From Alphaproteobacteria bacterium (GTDB lineage: Bacteria > Pseudomonadota > Alphaproteobacteria > Micavibrionales > CSBR16-224): DNA of 14,245 bases. Below, piece after piece: positions 7,568 through 13,120 of this stretch. A program made the position numbers and the translations under genes. Each line of letters opens with the position of its first letter. The stretch's first letter is position 1. The notes under the pieces are model-generated. The model made no database searches. It was not told where the DNA came from and was given only the letters and a program-made list of their open reading frames with translations. Location: contig SBHI01000021.1 in the NCBI GenBank assembly GCA_006226225.1, forward strand, positions 1-14,245, written 5' to 3'.

Positions 7568-7603
7568 TCTCCCCGCCGTGATATATTAAAAACAGCGGGG
7601 AGA
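7568..7603 (+). promoter_or_regulatory. Hairpin occluding the ribosome binding site of the small membrane gene
   Basis: TCTCCCCGC (7568-7576) and GCGGGGAGA (7595-7603) form a perfect 9-bp stem with an 18-base loop. The 3' arm contains the GGGGAG that serves as ribosome binding site for the ATG at 7611. In read-through mRNA from sulP the site would be masked. There is no T-tract after it, so it is not a normal terminator. The loop also holds TGATATATT, an extended -10-like sequence. A transcript starting there would lack the 5' arm and expose the site. Confidence 0.5.
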
Positions 7604-7610
7604 CAGGAAT

Positions 7611-7883
7611 ATGCAACACACACACAGAAAAATATCCAAACAGGAGCGCGATGTCTGGGTCCGGCGTCCGGCCAATCTGATTGGACAAGGGCTATACACA
7701 GGCGGCATGATCGGTTTTTTGATTTTACTGGCCGGACTTGAGCTGGAATTGCGCTTCAAATTATTCATGGCCGTTTGCTTTTTCGCGTCGACAATCGGCA
7801 TGGCGCTTATTCAAGGCTGCATTGAAGATCACTATCTAAGAAAATTGCTTTCCAGTAAAAAAGATCATACCGATCTCCGCTAA
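7611..7883 (+). CDS. Small two-helix membrane protein, unknown function
   Basis: A 90-residue protein I do not recognise. It begins with a basic, polar segment (HRKISKQERDVWVRRP). Two hydrophobic helices follow at about residues 28-44 (GLYTGGMIGFLILLAGL) and 50-68 (KLFMAVCFFASTIGMAL). A charged tail rich in Lys, Asp and His ends the protein. The positive-inside rule suggests both ends are cytoplasmic. The ATG at 7611 has GGGGAG 8 bases upstream, but that site lies in a 9-bp hairpin. The gene starts 68 bases after sulP on the same strand. It could be a fourth operon member or be expressed alone from a weak promoter in the hairpin loop. A role as accessory to the transporter is only a guess from position. 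Confidence 0.65.
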   Translation: MQHTHRKISKQERDVWVRRPANLIGQGLYTGGMIGFLILLAGLELELRFKLFMAVCFFASTIGMALIQGCIEDHYLRKLLSSKKDHTDLR

Positions 7884-7915
7884 ACGGAAAAACACCTGCT
7901 TTCTTGCCAATAAAT

Positions 7916-7954
7916 TTGAAAAGACTCCCCGCTTGCGCTATACAGGGCGCAAGC
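7916..7954 (+). promoter_or_regulatory. Promoter of the cytochrome c maturation operon with a dyad around the -10
   Basis: TTGAAA (7916-7921), a 17-base spacer and TATACA (7939-7944) make a good sigma70 promoter, with a start point near 7951. The -10 box lies between the arms of a perfect inverted repeat, GCTTGCGC (7931-7938) and GCGCAAGC (7947-7954). No T-run follows, so it is not a terminator for the upstream gene. The position is that of an operator where a bound dimer would block RNA polymerase. Confidence 0.6.
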
Positions 7955-7976
7955 AATAATAACGCCTGAAAACGGC

Positions 7977-9137
7977 ATGAAAAGAAGGCAATATCCGTCC
8001 ATGTTCACACGCAGGCATATCAAAGACTGGGCCCTGCTGCTCTCGCGGCCTGTCGTGTTGTTTTACAGCCTGCCCTGGCTGATGGCGCTGCTGATTGCTG
8101 GCACGGTCGCCCAGAAATATCTCGGCCTTTACGAAGCGACAAAACTTTACCTGACGGCCCCCATCATCTGGCTGGGCGGCGTTTTGCCTCTGCCTGGCGT
8201 ACCGCTGGTTCTGTTTTTGATCTTTCTGAATCTTGTTTTCAAACTGTTTTTCAAAAGCCCGTGGAAACCGGAAAATGCCGGCATTATCATCACCCATTTC
8301 GGCGCAGCTTTTCTGTTTCTGGGCATGGCACTAACCGCAGGGCTCAGCAATGAAGGCTATATCGCCCTTGCCGAAGGCGACAGCAGCGCCCGTATCAGCG
8401 ATTATCACCGCCGCGAACTGGTCTTTTTACAAGAGGGTGGTGATGCCCTGCGCCTGCCTTACCAGACGCTCGAAATCGGCGTGACTCTGCAAGATCAAAG
8501 CCTTCCTTTCACGATTGAAGTACTGGATGCCTGCCGTAACTGCACCATGCAAATGAATGAAGACACCGGTGATGATACCGTAGCGCGGCACGGGCTGGCG
8601 GAAAAGGTCTCCTTAAAAACCCTGCCGCTTGAAAAGGCTGAGGAAAGCAACCTCTCGGGCGTTATGATCCGTGTCAGCGGCGCGGCAGAACAGTCCGATG
8701 GTATTTATATCGCCTTTGAACCTGTCAAAAACCTGCCGCAAATCACGGCAAAAGACGGACGTGTTTACAGCCTTGCCCTGCGCCGCGCCGAAACCGTTCT
8801 GCCCTTTACGGTCGAGCTGCTGGATGTCACACGTATTCTCTATCCCGGTACTTCCATGCCGCAAAGCTATTATTCAGATCTGCGCGTGCATGACGGCGAT
8901 ATTCTGTGGGAAACCCGCATCGAAATGAACAGCCCGCTGCGCTATAAAGGCTACACCTTCTACCAATCCGGCTATACGCTGACGGGTGACACCGAAACCT
9001 CCACCCTTGCGGTTGTCAAAAACGCCGGACGCGCCTTCCCTTATATAGCAGGTCTTTTGCTCGGGCTCGGCATGCTGATACACTCCGTCACCCGCATCAG
9101 AACGAAACGCACAGGGAGCAAAAGCAATGCGTCGTAA
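7977..9137 (+). CDS. resB: ResB/Ccs1-like System II cytochrome c biogenesis protein
   Basis: A 386-residue membrane protein of the System II haem-delivery complex, which carries haem across the inner membrane and attaches it to apocytochromes c in the periplasm. Three membrane spans lie near the N-terminus (about 27-48, 63-90 and 100-120), with a histidine in IITHFGAAF. One more is near the C-terminus (about 352-372). Between them is a large periplasmic domain. ILYPGTSMPQSYYSDLRV and EMNSPLRYKGYTFYQSGY are hallmark ResB/Ccs1 segments. An unusual Cys pair, CRNC at 186-189, lies in the periplasmic domain and lacks the His of a haem c site. The ATG at 7977 has a poor ribosome binding site. The ATG at 8001, with GAAGG 12 bases upstream, is a reasonable alternative giving 378 residues. 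It overlaps the next gene by 11 bases. Confidence 0.85.
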   Translation: MKRRQYPSMFTRRHIKDWALLLSRPVVLFYSLPWLMALLIAGTVAQKYLGLYEATKLYLTAPIIWLGGVLPLPGVPLVLFLIFLNLVFKLFFKSPWKPENAGIIITHFGAAFLFLGMALTAGLSNEGYIALAEGDSSARISDYHRRELVFLQEGGDALRLPYQTLEIGVTLQDQSLPFTIEVLDACRNCTMQMNEDTGDDTVARHGLAEKVSLKTLPLEKAEESNLSGVMIRVSGAAEQSDGIYIAFEPVKNLPQITAKDGRVYSLALRRAETVLPFTVELLDVTRILYPGTSMPQSYYSDLRVHDGDILWETRIEMNSPLRYKGYTFYQSGYTLTGDTETSTLAVVKNAGRAFPYIAGLLLGLGMLIHSVTRIRTKRTGSKSNAS

Positions 9138-11037
9138 ACTGCTTTTTCTTACCCCCGCCCTGTTTTTTGTCGCCCTTTTTCTGGCTGCGCTGTTCCTGCT
9201 GCCGCGCATGGTGATGGCAGATCATTCGTCTCACTTAACCTATCAGGATTTTTCTGAAATTCCCGTCCTGCATGGCGGACGTATCCGCCCGCTGGACAGT
9301 TTTGCACGGATCGAGCTCCGCACCCTGTCGGGCCGCGATAAAACCGCCAGTGGCGACAGCGCTGTAGAATGGCTGGCGCAAACAATCTTCGCCCCTTATG
9401 AAGCCCTGCAACAACGCGTCTTTCTAATCCGCAACCCCGAATTACAAAACATGCTAAAACTGCCGAAACGGCGCGGCCATCTTTACAGCTATGGCGAATT
9501 ATCGCCGGGACTGGATGCTTTGCGTGACACCATTGCCCGCATTGCCGGAACGCCGCAAAAAGACTGGACACAGGCGCAGAATGAATTGATCGCATTGCAA
9601 CGCAACAGCCACAGCTTTAAACAGCTGCTCAGCGCCGTATCGCTGCTGCTGCCGCTGGCGGTTGATCTGCCGCAAGATATTCGTGACAAAACCGGTATCG
9701 CAACCGATGCCGCCCTGACTTATCTTGATGCCCTCAAGACGGAAGAACATCTGAAGCAACGCGTCATCGCGCTTCATGCGCAAAAAGGTGCGGAAATAGA
9801 TCGCTACACGGCACCGGAACTCGCGCTTGTAGAGGCCGCTTTCGCACTGGAACAAATCGCCCGTGAAGGCAGCCAAAGCAAATTGCTGCGCATTATCCCG
9901 CCTGCGGAGGGGGAAAACGGTCAGGACTGGATGTCCCCTTGGGATGCCATGCTGTCCGGACGCATGTCACCGCAAAATGCCGGTTTAAGCAATGCGTGGC
10001 GCACACTCGCCGCCGCCTATCAGGCCGACGACACTGCCGCATGGCAACGCGCAGCAGAACAGGCGCGCGATGCGGGGCGGCAGCTTGCAGGCAAGCAAAT
10101 CTCCGCATCCCGCCTTGCGATGGAGCTGTCCTATAACCATACCGCCCCCTTAAAGAAAAGCGCATTGCTTTACGGGCTTGGTTTTTTCCTGATGATCGGC
10201 TCTCTGCTGTTTCCGAAAGCTTTTCCCGCGCGCAAAATCGTTATCGCAACACTGGCGGGCGGCGCCTTTTATCATTTGTCTGCAATCATCGTGCGCGTGA
10301 TCGTTTTGATGCGCCCGCCTGTCGGCACCCTTTATGAATCCGTTTTGTTCGTTGGTCTTATTTGCGTATTGACCGGATTGCTGATTGAATTTCGCCGCCG
10401 CGATAATGCCGGATTATTGCTTGCCGCCATCTCCGGCGCGATGCTGGGACTGGTCAGTCTGGGACGGCTGGCAGGGCCCGATGATATGAATGTGCTGGTC
10501 GCCGTGCTGAATACGAATTTCTGGCTGACAACCCATGTGCTGATGATTACGGCGGGATATGCCTTTGCCATCATCACGGCACTCATTGCGCATCTGGCAC
10601 TGTATCTGCGGCTTTTCAAGCGGAACGAGAAAACCGACCTGCTGCCCGCCCTGCATAAATCCGCCTTGATTGCATTGCTATTCACGGCTACGGGAACGGT
10701 TCTCGGCGGCGTCTGGGCAGACCAGTCATGGGGGCGTTTTTGGGGCTGGGATCCGAAGGAGAACGGCGCCCTGCTGATCGTGTTATGGCTGCTATGGGTA
10801 TTGCACGGGCAGCTGTCGGGGCATATACGCCGTTTTGATATGCTGGCCGGCATGGCCTTTTTGAATGTGATCGTTGCACTGTCATGGTTTGGCGTTAATC
10901 TGCTGAATGTCGGGCTGCATTCCTACGGCTTTATCGATTCCGTGTTCTGGTCGCTGGCCGGTTTCTGCGCGGTGGAAACAGTTGTGATCGGCATTCCTTA
11001 TCTATGTCTGAAATACGAAAAAGGGCGCAGCGCATGA
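9127..11037 (+). CDS. ccsA: CcsA/ResC-like haem-handling protein with long N-terminal extension
   Basis: A 636-residue inner-membrane protein, the partner of ResB in System II. The C-terminal half (about 340-630) is polytopic and carries the tryptophan-rich WWD-type motif WGRFWGWDPKE at 535-545. It is flanked by the histidines expected to bind haem, His470 (LTTHVLM) and His598 (GLHSYGF). His383 (YHLSAIIV) precedes the conserved RPPVGTLYES loop. The N-terminal half has one membrane span (about 5-32) and then a roughly 300-residue periplasmic region opening with IPVLHGGRIRPLDSFAR. That motif occurs in the long CcsA or fused CcsBA proteins of Bacteroidetes and Epsilonproteobacteria. The gene overlaps resB by 11 bases and ends in an ATGA overlap with the thioredoxin gene, so the three are translationally coupled. 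The ribosome binding site is GGGAG before the ATG at 9127. Confidence 0.9.
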   Translation: MRRKLLFLTPALFFVALFLAALFLLPRMVMADHSSHLTYQDFSEIPVLHGGRIRPLDSFARIELRTLSGRDKTASGDSAVEWLAQTIFAPYEALQQRVFLIRNPELQNMLKLPKRRGHLYSYGELSPGLDALRDTIARIAGTPQKDWTQAQNELIALQRNSHSFKQLLSAVSLLLPLAVDLPQDIRDKTGIATDAALTYLDALKTEEHLKQRVIALHAQKGAEIDRYTAPELALVEAAFALEQIAREGSQSKLLRIIPPAEGENGQDWMSPWDAMLSGRMSPQNAGLSNAWRTLAAAYQADDTAAWQRAAEQARDAGRQLAGKQISASRLAMELSYNHTAPLKKSALLYGLGFFLMIGSLLFPKAFPARKIVIATLAGGAFYHLSAIIVRVIVLMRPPVGTLYESVLFVGLICVLTGLLIEFRRRDNAGLLLAAISGAMLGLVSLGRLAGPDDMNVLVAVLNTNFWLTTHVLMITAGYAFAIITALIAHLALYLRLFKRNEKTDLLPALHKSALIALLFTATGTVLGGVWADQSWGRFWGWDPKENGALLIVLWLLWVLHGQLSGHIRRFDMLAGMAFLNVIVALSWFGVNLLNVGLHSYGFIDSVFWSLAGFCAVETVVIGIPYLCLKYEKGRSA

Positions 11038-11633
11038 AACAGAAACTGATCCTGCTCACCCTGTTCCTGCTGGCAAGCCTTGCGGCGGTTCTCTATGACC
11101 ATACTGACCCGCCGAAAATCATCACCGCGCCACCCGCCGCCGCTCCCGTCACGCTGACGGATATTCCTCTGCCTGCAGATGTGCAATTGACGGATTTCAG
11201 CGGTAAAACATTCGCGCTATCCACGCTCAAAGGCCGTGTGGTCATCATCAATTTCTGGGCATCATGGTGTCTGCCCTGCGCGACGGAGCTGCCAGCGCTT
11301 TTTGCCATTGCGGCAGATCATCCCGACAGCCTGACCCTGCTGGCCGTCAGCGTGGATGATAAGCAAGAGAATGCCGAAAAACTGCTGGAATTGATCAAAA
11401 GCCGCAGCCCCGATCTGACCATCCCTGAAAATGCCCTTTTTGCATGGGATCCGCAGAAAAAGATCGCACAGGATGCGTTTCAAACCACCCGCTATCCCGA
11501 AAGCTATATCCTCGGTACGGACGGGCATATCAAAATAAAGATTGTCGGTGATGATCTGGCAAAGCTGCGCGCCGCGCTGGACGCGGTTAATGATGACCAA
11601 AGAAATAGTAATAAGCCAGCGGCCCCCAGATAA
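11034..11633 (+). CDS. Membrane-anchored TlpA/ResA-like thiol-disulfide oxidoreductase
   Basis: A 199-residue periplasmic thioredoxin-fold protein held by an N-terminal anchor (KLILLTLFLLASLAAVL, about residues 4-20). The active site WCLPC has Cys79 and Cys82 inside the conserved FWASWCLPCATELP. The cis-proline region is TRYPESYI with Pro155. In System II operons the ResA/CcsX protein reduces the CxxCH cysteines of apocytochrome c before haem attachment, and position here strongly suggests that role. I chose the ATG at 11034, whose ATGA overlaps the ccsA stop, with AAAGGG upstream. An in-frame ATG at 11004 would add 10 residues inside ccsA and blur the anchor. The last 47 bases overlap a small gene on the opposite strand. 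Confidence 0.88.
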   Translation: MKQKLILLTLFLLASLAAVLYDHTDPPKIITAPPAAAPVTLTDIPLPADVQLTDFSGKTFALSTLKGRVVIINFWASWCLPCATELPALFAIAADHPDSLTLLAVSVDDKQENAEKLLELIKSRSPDLTIPENALFAWDPQKKIAQDAFQTTRYPESYILGTDGHIKIKIVGDDLAKLRAALDAVNDDQRNSNKPAAPR

Positions 11634-11754
11634 AAGAAACCGTCAGCGTTCCCTTCACAGCCTGATAGGTAATCCAGACCCAAAAGATTCTTTTACCGGC
11701 TTCTTTTTTGCCGGTCATGCCCAGTTTCTCTTTGATCGAAGATAAGATACGCAT
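11587..11754 (-). CDS. 55-residue single-pass membrane protein, unknown function
   Basis: A small gene that is easy to miss. It runs from the ATG at 11754 to a TAA at 11587-11589. The protein starts MRILSSIKEKLGMTGKK, a basic amphipathic cytoplasmic segment. It then has an aromatic-rich helix (IFWVWITYQAVKGTLTV through FIWGPLAYYYFF, about residues 23-52) and ends GHH. GGAG lies 8 bases before the ATG, and a promoter with a perfect TTGACA lies further upstream. These signals, and a protein composition unlike a random frame, argue that it is real. Its 3' end overlaps the 3' end of the thioredoxin gene by 47 bases, tail to tail. It is transcribed separately from cspA, whose terminator comes just before its promoter. 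I cannot assign a function. Confidence 0.7.
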   Translation of the reverse strand: MRILSSIKEKLGMTGKKEAGKRIFWVWITYQAVKGTLTVSFIWGPLAYYYFFGHH

Positions 11755-11785
11755 AGGTCGTTCTCCGCCGTTTTTTTATGGCGTC

Positions 11786-11814
11786 AAGCTATCAGTTTTC
11801 CCGCCGCTTGTCAA
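11786..11814 (-). promoter_or_regulatory. Promoter of the 55-residue gene
   Basis: On the minus strand TTGACA (11809-11814) is followed by 17 bases and TAGCTT (11786-11791). The -35 is perfect and the -10 weak. The start point near 11779 leaves about 25 bases to the ATG at 11754. It lies immediately after the cspA terminator, as expected for an independent unit. Confidence 0.5.
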
Positions 11815-11825
11815 AAACAAGACAT

Positions 11826-11857
11826 AAAAAAACGCCTTGCGTATACACGGCAAGGCG
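11826..11857 (-). terminator. Rho-independent terminator of cspA
   Basis: Reading the minus strand, CGCCTTGC (11850-11857) and GCAAGGCG (11833-11840) form an 8-bp GC-rich stem with a 9-base loop. Seven T residues follow (11826-11832). It lies 29 bases after the cspA stop codon, a textbook intrinsic terminator. Confidence 0.9.
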
Positions 11858-11885
11858 CTTTCTTAAGATATGGATTGCGTCAGGC

Positions 11886-12098
11886 TTATGCCGCGTCTGA
11901 AAGACGCAGTCCCGCCGCGCATGAGCGTCCGTTGCGCTCTTCAATCTCGTAAGAGATTGCCTGGCCTTCTTGAAGCTCCTCAAGGCCCGCATCCTTAACC
12001 GCGCTGATATGTACAAACACATCTTTGCCGCCGTCTTCGGGCGTGATAAAGCCGTAGCCTTTTGCAGGATTAAACCATTTGACTGTACCGGTAGCCAT
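11886..12098 (-). CDS. cspA: Cold-shock domain protein CspA
   Basis: A 70-residue single cold-shock domain, an OB fold that binds single-stranded RNA and DNA. It acts as an RNA chaperone at low temperature or in stationary phase. Both nucleic-acid motifs are intact: KGYGFITPE (RNP1) and VFVHISAV (RNP2), after the typical GTVKWFNPAKG start. The length matches the bacterial CspA family. The ATG at 12098 has AAAGGA 8 bases upstream; a TTG two codons earlier is in frame but unlikely. The gene stands alone, with a strong terminator downstream and a leader rich in potential stem-loops upstream, as is common for cold-regulated csp mRNAs. Confidence 0.96.
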   Translation of the reverse strand: MATGTVKWFNPAKGYGFITPEDGGKDVFVHISAVKDAGLEELQEGQAISYEIEERNGRSCAAGLRLSDAA

Positions 12099-12119
12099 CT
12101 TCAAGTTCCTTTCACGTCA

Positions 12120-12186
12120 CGTTTCGTCGTATTTGCCGCAATGCGGCGGATTCTCGGCCAGACAAGGCCGGGATAGTCACGAAACG
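12120..12186 (-). promoter_or_regulatory. Structured 5' leader of cspA
   Basis: Three nested inverted repeats lie upstream of cspA. An outer 8-bp pair, CGTTTCGT (12120-12127) and ACGAAACG (12179-12186), encloses two hairpins. One is GCCGC/GCGGC (12135-12139 and 12143-12147, 3-base loop). The other is CGGCC/GGCCG (12155-12159 and 12166-12170, 6-base loop). Together they form a three-way junction ending about 20 bases before the start codon. Temperature-dependent refolding of csp leaders is known in E. coli; a similar role here is inferred. I could not place a convincing promoter further upstream, although a TTGACA occurs at 12228-12233 without a good -10. Confidence 0.45.
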
Positions 12187-12240
12187 AAAACGATTGGACA
12201 ATACCGGTCACTTGATATTCATAACCTTGTCAATGATGCT

Positions 12241-12284
12241 AAAACCTTGCGGAGCCTGCGTCAAGGGCTATTTTACAGCCCTTG
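12241..12284 (-). terminator. Weak hairpins at the end of the Nudix-like gene
   Basis: CAAGGGCT and AGCCCTTG (12262-12269 and 12277-12284) form an 8-bp stem whose loop holds the stop codon of the 274-residue gene. It lacks a T-tract. A competing 5-bp stem, CCTTG/CAAGG on the minus strand, is followed by TTTT (12241-12244) and could act as a weak terminator. The two share bases, so only one can form at a time. Confidence 0.35.
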
Positions 12285-13097
12285 TTTCCGTCCCGATGCC
12301 GGAGGGCGCGTTCCGCAGAAGGGATGATCCTGATAACGCGCTTCATATTTTTGCAGCACGCCCTGATAACCATCCCCCAGATATGTTTCCAATGCGGCAA
12401 CACTGGTGAACATTTCATCCGCAAGTTTGGTGAAATCAACACGGCCTCCGCCCATTTTCGCACTGGCCTCTTCCGCCAGCGCGTCCAGATCGGCGTTCAT
12501 CTCCTTGGCCGCCATCACCCAGAGCGCAAAATATTCATGCGGGTAATGATAATCCTCTTGACGGGTCAGAGCTTCTTTGAATGTCAGCACTTCAGCCTGA
12601 TCGGTTTCCTGAAAGCCGTTGTGGTTTTCATCACGATGTGAAATTTTGGCGTCGTTCGGGAACAATGCCTCCCATAATTCCGGCTCGGCTTCATAGGCGT
12701 GCAGCCGTGCATCCACCGCAAAGCCTTTGCCGTTATTAATCAGGAATTTGTCGTCTTTCGCCGCATACAGAAATGTATAGCGTTCTTCTTTCAGCTCGGG
12801 TTGATAGCCCAGCAGTTCTTCCATTTCCTCCTGCCCTTCACGCAGGGCATTGCGGATACCTGTTTTCAGCGCGTCACCGGGGACAACATCCTCGTCCTCA
12901 CCCAGCCCGCCGAAATGCGCAAGACCCGCGCCGACATTGCCGCTGCGCGTGCTGACGATAATTTCAACACTGTCAGGGTCGGAGACATCACCGCGCCAAT
13001 AGATTGATCCCGCGCCGCGCCGCGCCAGCGGGTCACGGTTTTCCGGCTTTTTCAGCCATTCGATACGTGCGTCTCTATTCTCAGGGATATTGCTCAT
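12273..13097 (-). CDS. Uncharacterised 274-residue protein with degenerate Nudix-like motif
   Basis: A soluble, acidic protein whose family I cannot name with confidence. A segment at about residues 61-97 resembles a Nudix box: HFGGLGEDED, then an insertion (VVPGDALKTG), then ALREGQEEMEEL. The REGQEE at 86-91 matches the R-E-x-x-E-E core that binds metal in Nudix hydrolases. The upstream Gly/Glu spacing does not fit the consensus, so activity is uncertain. The N-terminus (EWLKKPENRDPLARRGAG) and the aromatic C-terminal half are otherwise unremarkable. There is no signal peptide or membrane span. The ATG at 13097 has AAAGG about 9 bases upstream. It begins 23 bases after serS on the same strand, so the two are probably co-transcribed. 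A nucleotide or adenylate clean-up role is speculation. Confidence 0.6.
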   Translation of the reverse strand: MSNIPENRDARIEWLKKPENRDPLARRGAGSIYWRGDVSDPDSVEIIVSTRSGNVGAGLAHFGGLGEDEDVVPGDALKTGIRNALREGQEEMEELLGYQPELKEERYTFLYAAKDDKFLINNGKGFAVDARLHAYEAEPELWEALFPNDAKISHRDENHNGFQETDQAEVLTFKEALTRQEDYHYPHEYFALWVMAAKEMNADLDALAEEASAKMGGGRVDFTKLADEMFTSVAALETYLGDGYQGVLQKYEARYQDHPFCGTRPPASGRKQGL

Positions 13098-13120
13098 CGC
13101 TGCTGCCTTTTCCTGTGGGG

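Noticed and set aside
7568..7603. Terminator after sulP
   Set aside because: The stem is strong but no T-tract follows; its 3' arm is the next gene's ribosome binding site.
7931..7954. Terminator after the small membrane gene
   Set aside because: There is no T-run after the dyad, and a well-spaced promoter uses its loop as the -10.
9127..9137. Frameshift that splits a fused ResB-CcsA gene
   Set aside because: Both ends look natural: ResB ends after its last membrane helix, and CcsA begins with its own ribosome binding site, ATG and membrane helix.
11004..11033. Upstream ATG for the thioredoxin gene
   Set aside because: The ATG at 11034 forms a standard ATGA coupling with ccsA and directly precedes the membrane anchor.
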